Shown piece after piece: positions 45,601 through 58,200 of a stretch of DNA of 64,000 nucleotides. Each line of letters begins with the position of its first letter. Positions within the stretch are counted from its first letter, which is position 1. The position numbers and the translations under genes were made by a program. The notes beneath the pieces were generated by a model that saw nothing but the letters and a program-made list of their open reading frames with translations, was not told the origin of the DNA and ran no database searches. This stretch comes from Monilinia fructicola (Eukaryota > Ascomycota > Leotiomycetes > Helotiales > Sclerotiniaceae), in assembly GCA_008692225.1 (NCBI GenBank), contig VICG01000010.1, positions 1,426,001 through 1,490,000 of the forward strand. The letters run 5' to 3'.

Positions 45601-48153
45601 CACAGTCTTCTTCTCCTTCACATCGTCGAACGTTCGCAGTAAAGTCTTGTTCTGAGCTGCCTTGACAAGCGCCGGTTTGTTCGTTAGGACAATCAAGCGT
45701 TTCTGTTCAAGTTTGTCTAGTACAGCAAGATCTGACAGTACTTGACCAACTCGAATATTTTTGAAAGAAGAACGGCTTTTGTTCTCGGACCCGTCAGTGA
45801 GGTGACCGACAGGTAGTGTTGCCTTTAACCCGAGTCCTTGAATTTCGACAGAAATATCATCATTCGACTTTTCTATGACTAGAGCCGAGACAACCTCGCC
45901 GATTTTGAGGTTCTTCAATGCAGTTTGCTGCGTTAGTCCAAATACCGATGGATCTTTACAGGAAACGGTCAATTTCTGAGCCTCGGGATCAACCTTCAAA
46001 ACATGAACATTAACGACTTGCCCGACCTTGAAATGCTGCCTGGGATCCTGGATGTAAGCCTCGCTCATTTCAGACACAGGCAAAAATCCTCGAATGGTGC
46101 CATAGAATTGAACAACAGCACCAGTATTTATGATATTCACAATAGTACCTGGACTTTGCATCCCAACAGCTATCTCCTCATACGAGATAAAAGCAGGCGA
46201 CTCGGAATTGACGAGAGCCTTCTTAAGCGTCAGCCTAATCTGTCGTTTTCCAGGATCTGTAGACAGAACACGTGCTGTGACAGCCATGCCTTCCTTGAAT
46301 TTCTTTTCGGGATGAAGCAATTGTATATCCGCAAGGTGTGTTTCTGGGACGAGACCAGAGATGTTTTCGGCCAGATTAACAAGCAGTCCGCCGATGCCGT
46401 TTGCATTGACAATCAGCTTTTCAACCTTTCCTTTCACAATCTCTCCAACCTTCAAATCTTCAATCCGCAAATAAGGCTGCTCCAAAACACTCTTCTCCAA
46501 AGAAATAAGGTATACACCGTCTAGAGAATTGTAACCAAGAACTCGACCACGGTGGACCGAGCCTACCTTGTATGGGCCTGTTGTCTCCTCCAAAGTTTCT
46601 ATCTTGCCGTCTTTGACTCTAGAGATGTGGACAAACCCAGGGATACCCTTAACTCCTACATCAACAAAGAGGCCGACTCCAGACTCGACTTTCTTGATCG
46701 TAATTTCTTCGATGATTGCAGATAAGGGTAGAGTTTCGAGTGGATTTACCTTGTTTCCAGGTTTTCCTGCTTGCTGTGGCAACAGAGATATAACATGGTC
46801 AAGAAGAGAGACACCCAGTTTTGGAGGGTCGGAATTCGGAAAAGTGCAAATGACTCTGCCTCTGACCTTGGCACCAATCTTGTATTTCTTTTCCAGCTCC
46901 TGGCCCATCACGCCAGTCCCCGAGTGCATTAAATCTGCAGTAACATCAATCATGCCCATAACTTTTCCAGAAAGGCCCTTAGAACTGACGTCAACAATCA
47001 AGATGTCAACCGCTGTGCCCGGGAGGAAAGCATCCACTGTTGGAGCATCTGTCAAGTAATTTGATTTCTTCACATTGCCAATCTTTTGAGTGTCTGCGCA
47101 TAATTTGACTGTCTTCCCGTTGGCGCTGAGGCCAGTGACCATGCATAAAAATACGGCGCCTTCCTGAACATCAGCCAATACTACATCGTGGCCAATGTCT
47201 TTTGCACCCATGAAACCACGAATGCCAGAGTCTTCAAGCCCAATGTTCATAATTAAACCATGATCTTCGACACTTGTAACAGAGGCCATTAAAGTGGTGT
47301 TGGCAATAAGGTTCTGTGGAGTAACAGCATTGTTGGCATGTTGAGGCCGGAGGGATAATTCGATTCGCCTTTTTCCTTTCCCCAAGGTAGCAGTATTTGT
47401 ATCGTCGCTGGTAGAAACAACATATGCCCTCAGGTATTGTCCCATGGAGAACATTTTCTTCAAGTCGACATCCTCCACTTCGGTATCATCATGCGCATCG
47501 TTTTCTTCAGCCGCCGCGATCGTCTCAATCCGTTCTGTAGTTTTATCCGAAATCGAAGTGATTGGTACATATCCCGTTAGGTTGTTTGGTAATGACAAAG
47601 CGATGTCTGTAGCATTGATCTGGGACACTTGACCAAGTACTAAAGAGCCTGGCACTAATCTCTGCAGAATGTAAGTCATACATCAAACGTAGCTTTACGC
47701 GATTGTAGCACGTACCTTATAGCTCAGCCCTTCAATTTTGACAGTCTCCTCTTCAACTTCGGTATCTTGAGCTGTCTTTTTGCCCTTGCCCTTACCTTTT
47801 CCCTTCTTCTTTGACTTTGAACTCTCTTCACCTGCTAGGTCTTCCCCGTCAGGCTTTGAAGATTTGGCTCCATTTTGTTCGAATAAAACATCTCTAGTAG
47901 CATCAATCTGGATTTGCTTATGCTCCAATGGGGTCAATACACTTGCGCCACCTCTTGGAAATGCTACTTCTTCATCCCTGACTCGAGATATTTTTGTCGC
48001 TAGAGGTAATTTTGTAGTTGATGTACTTTTCCCCTCCTTCTCCTCCGCTCTTGGTCGTTTCGAAGGTCGATCATCAGATTCTGAAGTTTTCTTCGATCGC
48101 ATAAAAGAATCATTGGTAGGACCTGTCTTTCTTTTCTTATCAAGTGGTGCCAT
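42673..48153 (-). CDS. RRP5: rRNA biogenesis protein Rrp5
   Basis: Exons 48153-47716, 47661-43234 and 43182-42673; introns 54 and 51 nt; 1791 aa against about 1730 in yeast. A basic nuclear-targeting N-terminus (KKKGKGKGKGKK) is followed by a dozen or so S1 RNA-binding repeats across residues ~145-1330, seen as repeating V.G.V..v...G..V.l...v.G..p.s...D patterns. An acidic spacer with poly-Asp (43830-43865) and a C-terminal crooked-neck/HAT TPR block (FERLLLGQPDSSSLWTQYMAF ... VWVNYAHFLF ... LDIWGQLLDLEI) complete it. Rrp5 is needed for cleavages leading to both 18S and 5.8S rRNA in the nucleolus. The reading frame is uninterrupted over 5.4 kb. Confidence 0.95.
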
Positions 48154-49080
48154 TGTTGTTGACTGAAAGGAATGGCTCGTGAATATTAAGAAAGGAAATA
48201 TTGGAGTCGCACAAAACGAACGAAGACTTTCAAGAGCTTCACAACTTTTTTTTTCCTATCAAGATCGGCATCACGGAAAAAACTAAAACTACAGGGGTTA
48301 AATTCACACCAAGTGCGTTAACGAAAAGCGGGTTGTCGTCAGCCTTGCAGCTGGGCTGAGCATGACTAACAAGGCTGACACACAAGGCTGGACAATGCAA
48401 GCACAACGCATAGCTTACCTAGCCCTGGAGGTAGTAACTAGCAAGTAATGTAATTGATTGCATTAGGTAGAATTGTTTGTTTGATAACTCAAGACCGGAG
48501 TACGTAAACAAGTTCAGCAAGAGTTCGATAAGACCTATCAATGTTTTGAATGCCTTTCACTCATTCCTTTTCGAGAATCAGTCTAGTCATAGGAGTATAT
48601 TTTTGGTTCTCTGACTTCAGTCACATGGTAAGAATTGGAGAGATCTACTAGGTACTGTACCTAGTTCTCAAACTTTATTGCATTACTTAGGTAGAATTAG
48701 GTCATTCCAACATCCAACATCTAAGATCTCCTATTTAGTGCCTTTCACAACTCTCGAGATACCCCATACTCTTCTACTTTCACTGCTTCCTCTTCATTCT
48801 AATCCACATCTTCTCAATTCTTCTATCGCCAGTAAATTGTTTACGCATCTTCCTTTAATCCTGTTGACGGGTCGGTTGTCAGAATCCATTCACGGCGTAC
48901 CGTAATAACGACTGGACCAAATAACCCTTGCACGGGGCAAATAACCTTGTTATTCGCGGGGCAACGGTACATGTTGATTTAATGACATGAAGCTTCTGAA
49001 TCAACTCATTTAGAAGACGCGCCCCTTGGAGGAAGTTGACAATTGATCGTCTGAACAATTAGGATAAATCGATTTTGGGA
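48154..49080. promoter_or_regulatory. Divergent promoter region of RRP5 and the YMC020W-like gene
   Basis: Head-to-head gap with an inverted CTAGGTACTGTACCTAG at 48648-48664. No specific regulatory element is claimed. Confidence 0.4.
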
Positions 49081-51719
49081 ATGCCACCTTCACGCAAACA
49101 ACCGAAACCAAATCCTTCTAAGGAACAGTCAGCGACCTCCTCGAAAGACAACATAGAACAGGGGCCGAATACTCCCAATAATGTCGAGCATGCTGCAACT
49201 TCTGACAAGCAGGTAAATACCTGAGTGTTTTGCTTTCCTGACGGAACGAGTTCATGTCGATGTAGTGAGGCTAACTTACGGTCTAGCTCAAACCCAGGGC
49301 CAGTTGGTATGGAACCTGGCCGCGCAAGTCGGTAGCATCAACGCAGATAGCGAGAGAGACCATTTCAGCTGATAAACCATCGAATGGGAATTTGGCCTCA
49401 GAACTCAGTCGTTACGATCAAAGAAAACCATCATCGGTCGCATCCAGGCCTCCATCAATGTACTTGGGAAAAAGCAAACCCGCTTCCGAAATAACGCTGG
49501 GCGATCCAACGGAGGAAGCTCCAAATGATGAGACGAATAGCAAAAATGATGAGAACCTACCACGGGATGTGGTGAATCCAGAAACACCTCCAAGGGCCCG
49601 ATCTGTGAGGGAATCAGATACGCCCAAAGAAACAAGTTCAAAAAGCTCGCCGGGTTCTGAAATTGCTGAGCTGCCTGCCATCTCTCAAGGCTGGTTAGGT
49701 TGGTTAGGTATGCCATCTCAAATCTTAAAGGAAACCCCTCCTATGGTAGAAGAACCTCAAAAGCAAGACACTGCAGAGATTCCTTCGAACGAGACAAACA
49801 TGCCGGAGCACACAATTCCAGATGAAACGAATCAGGTCCCAAAACAAAGTCTGTCATCATCGAGGTCATGGTTTAATTTATGGTCAGCTTCTCAACCTGA
49901 AGTTCCTGCTGAAAGCCAAAATGAACAAATTTTGACGCAAGCAATGGAGGATAACCCTGGCATTATTGTGAAAGATGCAACGGAAAATACACCTAAGCCT
50001 TCATCGCCTACACCGAGTAGATCTACAGCACAACCTAGTGGGTCTGGTTGGGCTTCGGCTTTTTTGGTACTCCGATAACTCCAAAAAGGCTACCGACCCC
50101 CCCAAAAATATTGATAGAGGGGAGACTGGCGAGCTTGCGGTCTCCGGCGAACAGTCTCAAAATCACCCGTTACCTGCCCAGACTGTTCCGGCTGTTGATC
50201 CTAAAGCATCCCAAGCTGATAAAAAGTCAAAATCCAATAAAAAAGGTCGGCCGAAGTCTGTGGAGACCCAGGAAATCGCACGAAAGCCTACGAGTTTGCA
50301 AATAGACGATGCCTCCAAGAACATCACCAGCCCATCTCAAAGCCCCTCGCCACCCAACCTATTACTTCCATCTGTAAAAAGTACATATCACCTAATGGAA
50401 AATCCGTCCATCCTCCGGCAATTGACAAGATTGATTATACGTGGTCGACAGAAACCCGTGAAGCATGTGTCTTTGGCCAAGGAAGTCCCAAAGATCAAAA
50501 ATGCAGTCGCCATAGGTGTGCATGGGCTATTTCCCGCACCCCTACTACGCAAACTCATAGGACAACCCAGCGGAACTTCGATAAGATTTGCTAATCATGC
50601 AGCGGCTGCTATTAAACGGTGGACAGATGCACATGGGTCTCCAGATTGTGAGATAGAGAAAGTAGCACTTGATGGCGAGGGCAAAATCTTTGAGAGGGTG
50701 GATAAGCTATGGAAATTGCTCACGAATTGGACTGATCGATTGCGACAAGCTGACTTCATCATGGTGGCTGCCCATTCACAAGGCGTTCCTGTCGCCCTGA
50801 TGCTTGTAGCAAAGTTGATAGAAGAGGGTATAGTGTCATCAGCGAGGATCGGTGTATGTGCAATGGGTAAGTTACCAGAAATTCTCCCTGCATATAGATA
50901 TCTCTGACATATTGATCAGCTGGTGTCTCACTGGGTCCATTTGCTAGTCACCAAACTGGGTACCAAGCGGCATTATTCAACGAAATGATAACAGAACTTT
51001 TCGAATTTGCAAATTACGAGAGTGATGTAGCCAAGCACTATGAAAAGGCACTTCGACGAGTCTTAAAGTATGGAGTAAGAATAACCTTTTGTGCAAGTAT
51101 TGATGACCAGCTCGTATCGATTGAGGTATGTTAGATCTTTCCATTTCGTTACTAGTACTACTAATAACATGTCAGTCTGCCATCTTCTCGCCTGCGGAAC
51201 ATCCCTATATTTACCGAGCAGTTTTCGTGGATGGACGTATTCATGCTCCAGACTTTATTGCTCACTTAGTCGGCTTTGCATTGAAATTACGCAACCTTGG
51301 TGTTTCAGACCATGGACTCATCCGTGAACTATCGGCACCTCTCGCTGGAAGTCTTTATACTGGCGGTGGTCACTCTCGTCTATACGACGATGAGAACATA
51401 TATGAGTAAGGCCGCTTTTTCTGATTTTAATCATCTCACTTTACTGATATGTTTTCCCAGCATGGCAATGGATCATGCCCTTACCACCACTTCAGTTCCT
51501 GATGTCCCCTTGCATATGTCGCAGTATTCTCCACCTACAAACGGAAACCCCTACGTTCTACCCTGGATCATGCGTGGAGTTCTTGAGGAAGAATTCGTAA
51601 AAACAGAACTGCATACTGAAGCAGTAGAATTATTGAAGCAATTTGACGATTGGAAACCGAGTACTAAAGTCTTACAAGACGTAAAGTATAGATTGGAGGC
51701 TGTTAGATCTAAACTATGA
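49081..51719 (+). CDS. YMC020W-like alpha/beta hydrolase-fold protein
   Basis: Exons 49081-49212, 49287-50866, 50920-51125, 51176-51405 and 51461-51719; about 801 aa. The N-terminal half is disordered and Ser/Pro-rich, with conserved islands LKPRASWYGTWPRKS, GWLGWLG and SWFNLWS spaced through it. The C-terminal half is a hydrolase-like domain with AIGVHGLFPAPLLRKLIG (oxyanion-type HGxFP), a nucleophile-elbow-like AAHSQGVPVALML, and later conserved DDQLVSIESAIFSP and HPYIYRAVFVD. This matches the fungal family of the uncharacterised yeast YMC/YML020W proteins. Biochemical activity is unknown. One extra T in the T6 run 50060-50065 breaks the frame within the island GWASAFWYSD. Confidence 0.75.
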
Positions 51720-52398
51720 AGGAAGACGGCGTTGTGTACCAGTTTGGTAAGGAGTTTTCGAGATTCTGTATTATAAGATTGCAATCCGGGATATGGAGGG
51801 CGTAGCATTGCATATACATCGTACATAGGAATTTGGCGAGTAGGATACATAGGTTGAAACGGGATAGAAGCGTAGGCGTGGGTTAGTTTCCGGGACCTTG
51901 AATATTTATAATCGGGGATTTGATACCCACATTTAATCTTTAAATGATAGTACAGGATTGATAATTTTGTTGAGGTTGTAGACTGATTCATATTATTTCC
52001 CCTATCATGGTTGTCTATCCAGCGTCTTGCAGACGAAACTCTTCTGAGCGAAGTAAAATTCTCAAATGAGATGAGTCTCTCAACTCACATCTGTCACATC
52101 TTAGGAATGTCATGATTAGCAAGTTTGCCGAAAGAATCTTGTCTACATAACTCCGAATCGATTGCCCTCCCGTTTCCCTTCACCTTGCAGGTCGACATTT
52201 CGGACAAAATTACACAAGGGCCAAAAGCTTCCCCCAAAGTCCATATCGTACCTAAATATGTTTGTCAGCTCAATCATTGCATTCTTTCTCGGACAGAGGG
52301 ATTGATCGTCTTCCCGCTCGTGAAAGTAATGATAAAGTGTTGATGTGCGGCGTGACCACAGTGTCATCGTAACATCTTGTAGACAAAAAGACACGGCG
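51720..52398. other. Intergenic between convergent genes
   Basis: 3' region; nothing supported. Confidence 0.5.
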
Positions 52399-53551
52399 TC
52401 ATGCCCACGCGGCAAGAAAGGTGGCGAAGAAACCCACATACCAATAGTTAACGGCCACGCAGATGCCCTCCTCGCTACAGCTCTGTCCTACTTTATGGTA
52501 CCATAGTGCTGGTAGATATAACATATCTCCCGGGTCCAGGGTCACATGCATGGGGCGGGCCAGGGGCGAGTACGCGGTCGGGTTCACGGATGGATTATCG
52601 GGATCCCAGGTCGCGATGGGGAGTTTGGTGGGTGGTGTATCGGGCTCTATGATGAGCGTGGAGGGGGCGGAGGGTGAGCGGATGTAGGAGGTTGAGGGGA
52701 GGGATACTTCGTTGATACAGGGGTGGAAGAGGGGGGGGAGCAGTGTAAAATGTTTTTGGCCTAGGATTTGCACGTAGAGGTTCTGGTAGGGATCTTTGTG
52801 CAAGGAGGTGAGGGAATAGGAGTTTCCGATCCACTGGGTTTTGGGTGAGATGTTTGTTAGAAGGGGTCGGGATGGATGGGGTTCTTATTCTTACGAGGTT
52901 TATGGCGTCGGGGTCTTGTTGGAGTGCTATCCGTGCGAATGGTATGTCTTTTTCGACAGAGGAGAATAGAGACGAGTATTCGTTGCGGAGATTGTCATTT
53001 TCTGTTTCGGGTATTAATGAAGTGTAGCTATGCCTACCTAGGCTATGATAGGGGGAGGGGGGGATAAAGTTCTGACGTGTTTGTGCATAAAGAATGTCCT
53101 CTCCTTCTTTTCTTCCCCGTAGTTCTTGTTGCGAGACAAAATCGACGAACGCCGCAAAAGACTGAGACTCCTCCCATGGCTTCACAAATACCACGTCTCC
53201 CTCTTCGTTTGGGGTGGGAGAATCAGCATTTCCGTGCGGTGTCACGGCTACGTTCACTTGATGTGAGGAAAGTGTGGATTTAAGATGAGAAAGTGACCAC
53301 GTCGTTGTTGCTTCCCACTGTGACAATAAGTTAATGTAAGAAAATGGAACGGGGAATCAGATCAAAATCATGTTGGAGATGCTCCCTACATCTGATGCGT
53401 ATCCTCGGACGATAAATGGTCGATTCAAGGAGACAAAACGCATAAACTCGAGGGCTGAAGGTGCTTCATCCAAGACAGTTATGGTGGGTGAGTTGAGTTC
53501 ATTATATGTGGTTAACAACTCAGCTATTGGGTCTGATGGAGGGGGGTCCAT
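52399..53551 (-). CDS. JmjC-domain hydroxylase, JMJD7-like
   Basis: Exons 53551-53390, 53317-52895 and 52833-52399; 339 aa. It begins with an APSALEFMRFVSLNRPFIVRG segment and SDWEATTTWS typical of cupin-8/JmjC hydroxylases. A core of WIGNSYSLTSLHKDPYQNLYVQILGQK follows, giving the iron-binding HxD (HKD) at 52805. The distal histidine lies in GDMLYLPALWYHKVGQ. Downstream, CVAVNYWYV closes the beta-barrel. The layout matches JMJD7, a 2-oxoglutarate and Fe(II)-dependent lysyl hydroxylase reported to modify DRG-family GTPases in animals; whether the fungal protein does so is inference. The frame is intact. Confidence 0.8.
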
Positions 53552-55250
53552 TTCTCAATAATGCGTAGTATGTTCTGGGGTAGTACTCAATGTCATATAT
53601 TTATCATATGTATAAACCAGGTAGATGATTGTCAAAACTCCTTTCGTTTACTTTTATGTAAAGTAAAGGCATTCATTCATTCATTCATTCAATCAATCAC
53701 CTGGGGAGTTTGTACAAGACTTAAAATCTCCAAATAAAAGTCAAGTGGTTAATCTATCAGGTTATTGAGCGGTAAATGTTCGGCTAATAATAAGCTCAGG
53801 TCTTTGTGCGACCTCCTCCCAACCGCCTCCCAAGGGCAATCGCAAGATGAACGAACGACCTGTTCATCCATATATGATTTTTGTCCAAAATCTGAGGTTA
53901 ATGAGCAAACGCGTTATCCTGCTTTGGCTTCTAAACTTACCTTCATCCTTTTAACCTTATGCACAGCACAAAAATCGAAGATGCTTGCTTTTACACGCCG
54001 AAAATTCTAGGCCACTACTGTACACAGTATCTGGCAAAGCTCAATCTGAATAGACTCGATCGAAGTGCCATATGATTCTGAGTACGCTTTGGAACTTCGT
54101 AATCGAGTCCAAACATGATAATGATTGAACCTGATGAGCCCCGGAGTGAGAAATGATTGACAAGACTATGAATTTTGAGGTCTGCAAGGCCAGATGAATC
54201 ATTATTCTATCGTGCTATCGTGCTACCTATCATGGCAGCAGAATATCTCGAGTAGACAGAAATCTCATCAGGAGAACGTGCTACGCAGACCAATTTACCG
54301 AAGGGTACGTAGCGAATTATCCTGCTACTCGAAGAAATCTTCAAATCTATTCAAACATACACACAGTGACAATAGTACTAGTCTTGATTTGAAAGATTGA
54401 GTTTTTTCGAGTACCTCCAATAGTGCGAGTCTCTTCCACCTCAGTTCACACCATCATACGACGCGACCATGATCCGCAATCTCACCTCTAATCGTACCGT
54501 GTGCCAAAATTGTCCAAAATTGTTTCTTTCGATAAAGTTTGAGCGCGTGATGGTATGTAGGTAATGATCCGGCTAGGATATTGGCTCTCATCAAACCTAA
54601 GAGAATGCACATTCAAATGTTGAACCGAACCAGAATTTGGGATAAGGACCAGAATCTAAAATGACAAGCTCGCTAAGGTCGATAACCACTCTCCAAAAGT
54701 TTGAATGCTTCGAGCAGGGAGGAACAAACCTGCAAGTTGATTCTTTTCCGAGAAGTTGCAAATAGTAGGTCGAGAATTGTTTCCGTAGAAAGACAGTTTG
54801 TTTGGGACTATCAAATTCAAGGTTTACTCTTCCTGGATACTAGATTCTCAACAAAATCAAGATCAAAGTTTCAAACTCCGGCCACAGAGATCTGGCGGGT
54901 CCTCTCCCACATCAAGGAAATGAAGAAAATAAGCATGACCTCTTCTCCGGTTCAAATAGCTAACAGGAAATGAATTATCAACTACCATCCATCCCAACAA
55001 AAATTCCAGCAGAAGCCTCAAAGCCAATTAATCACCATCCAGAGAGCATCGTGACTTGATGTTTTCTGTCTCTCTGCTGCATGCTTGATTTATCTTCAAT
55101 TTATTCATTGCATGCAATGATTTGGAAGGAGGTACAACAAAATTTCAGAGAAAAAAGTCGGATGAATGCTTTGGGGATCTCACTTCTTCAATTTTTACCC
55201 TGTCTTACCTTCTCCCATCCGATAAATACTCCTAGCTCTATTGTTGAATA
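53552..55250. other. Intergenic, 1.7 kb, no supported gene
   Basis: Contains CATT repeats (53669-53690). Short open frames near 54701-54973 and 55081-55250 lack features; the latter lies in the 3' flank of the OPT gene. Confidence 0.5.
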
Positions 55251-58200
55251 CTATGTCCAGGTCTTCGGCCCAAAAGTCTCTCCCTCGGGAAGTATCCTTC
55301 GGACTGCCGTACCTGTTTGGTCCATAGTTTCGAACACGTCTACATTTCCGAACCACTAGATCTCATTAGGATACGAATATCAGAGTGGGAGTATCAATAC
55401 TCTTCATCTAAGAGATTCAGTGGAGTGAATACTTACTTGAGGAGGTCTCACATTCGTGAGTTCTAATGTGAAAAATACGAGGAGAGTGCCGAGAATTAGA
55501 CCGGTATCTAAAGCGGCGGAGGTTACGTAGTTCTAGACATCATCAGTCGTTTGATATTCACAAAATCCTATTTTCCAACACCCTACGTCTCCCTCCCTCT
55601 CCCCCGCCCAGAGAAAAACAATCAGAACAGGATACATACGTAGCCTTCCCACCATCCCCTCCATCTCCGCCTAATCCAATACTGAAAGATGAATCCCACA
55701 AGTCCCCAACACAAGAAATCGTAACCCGTAGCCGGAGGCAAAATTTGTAAGCCTCCAAACATAACGGGGACGATTAAGTACTTGAATGAAGAACGAGGGT
55801 ATGCTCGAGCTAGGGCGTAAGTAATTACGGGCAGGATAGCACCGAGGAGAAAATAATAGAGTAGGGGTTGATAGTATGATTCAGGAGAGGAGAAAATACG
55901 CGAGGGTCCGATGACACCCCAGATAATTGTAGTTGTGAAGAACATTGAGGGGCCTGGACATGTATAGGAGTTAGGTTGAGAGGGGGTGCAAATCCTAAGT
56001 TAAGCCTATTAGTATTTTCTTTGCTTTTGATTTTCGGGAACCTAGGTAAGGAAGAAGAGTATCCTCTTGTTCGGGGAGGAACACTAACTCGGGAATATGG
56101 GAAAGCGCCCAATTCATCACGGCAATTTGTACAATCGACGACCAGAAAGCAGCTACACACTGAGCGAAAAACATGGTTCGGGGAGGCACTTTGAGGTAAT
56201 GCCCTAATTTCAAATCTTGAAGGAAAAATTGCGCTTGAGTCATTGTTATGTAGCCTCCATGTCTATTAGCTACTGCATCAATCATTATACAGATGATACG
56301 TATCGTACGACTGGCTAGTAAAGAGGAGGAAAAGACTAACCATAAGCCTTAAACAACATCATCGCTACTGGACGCCCAGGCAACATATATCCAATCACAA
56401 ACTCCGTAAAGACATTGAGTCCAATCTGGATATTGGTTGTGGCGAATATGATACCAATGGGTATTGTCCAGATGAGAGGGATAGTAACACAAATGACGAA
56501 AGCCCACCATTTCAAATGGGTATCCCAGACAAGAACGACGGCAAAAGAGAGTCCAAGCATGAGTAATCCAAGAGTAATGTACCACCTATGTACAAAACGT
56601 TAGTTCTTAGACACTTTCAGAAGTGACAGAAATCGAGAGGATAATGAGAGGGGCAAAGACCAATCTGGAGCATCTTTGTAGTTCTTCATGAGTTTCATGT
56701 GGATATCGTCCTCTTGATTTCGAGCCTGTTGCCATTGTTTCCAGATAGTCTTGCTTTCATACCTACCACGAACTTCATTAATACTCGTGTCCCAGGCCTC
56801 ATATCTCACCCCACGATTTCGAGTCGAGAAACTCACAGGATCGTATGAACGATAACACTACTAATAGCCGCAAAGCAGAAACCTAAGAATATAGCCATAT
56901 CAATATCAACCAGCGCCTTGTACATTTTCCGCAAATGTGCCAAAAAGAGTCTCACCATAATTCAAAGCAAAATTCGTGGATAAGAAAACCGGGGAATAGT
57001 TCTGATACAGCTCCTCACTAAATTCTAGACTTGCGTCCAGAATTCTACTGACGTTGTATGGTTTGCCCGTATTATCGTAGCTGCGTCCATCGTTCATGGG
57101 AAGGTAATCTGCATACCAAGTTCCAGTGTAATGTACGCCCAATGCACTGACGATGACGAATATGAATAACCCTATCAGGGTGTTTGCGATGGCGTACCAT
57201 GGCCTACAACGCATCTTAGTATGAGGCTGATTGATATAGATTTATGATACGGCCCTGCTGGGTGCATATTTCGTACTATTCGAGAGAGAAGCCAACCTAC
57301 GGTATCAGGGGAGAATACAAATAACCCGTCACAACAGTCCAGTCAAAAGTAATGGGAATTAGTTCTAAGCCTGTCACACCACCAAAGAGCTGGTTCACAA
57401 CAGGATTTTGCGGTGCGATCCAGCATGCAAATGTAAAGTATGAAAGGCCTTGGAAGATCCAGCCGGGAAAGAAGTACCATATGAACGAACCTAAAGGGTG
57501 AATCACTATTTAGCTGATTGAACATACCGGATACTGTTGGTATAAACTTGGTCAGTTAAAGTGTAAGTACTTAAATCTGTTGGTATATCATTGTTGTTAT
57601 TCTTTATGTAACCTATGGAATGGAGGACGATTTTATAAACGTCCTCGAGGTGCTAGTACGCTTAATACGGTTAAACGTATTATTCGTATAGCAATTCAAT
57701 ATTATATGATTTATTTTCTGATATTGGCAATTATCTAAAAGTTGAAAGATTATGTGTTTAATTCTTACTTTTCTCTCTTTATTTATATAAATTCCTTAAT
57801 TATTAATTTATTAGTATCAATCAAATCCTTTAATGTTTGATAAGATTTATCCTTAATTATTGCATCCGTAGAATTAGAATTTCTATTAATTCATTTGATC
57901 TCCATAATCTCCCTATATTTATACAATTATTAAAAAGATATAATATTGATTATAAGTCTCTTTTCCATTATAATACCCAATTTAATTAATAACTTATATA
58001 ATGATTTTGAATTGATATAAATAATAAATGGAATCTGTTTTTTAGGTTGTAGAATAGTATTAATAGTTCTTTTGATTATAGCTTTTATATCAAAGCTAAA
58101 TACTAATTTATATAATTTTGAAATTAGTATGCTTTTTGTAACTCTTTTGTATTTAATGGATAACTAATGTATGATATTAGTATTATTATATTTGTCAATA

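Noticed and set aside
55251..57530. Truncated OPT pseudogene ending at the AT-rich region
   Set aside because: The missing upstream exons reappear in frame beyond the element at 63418-64000, so the gene is interrupted within an intron rather than truncated.
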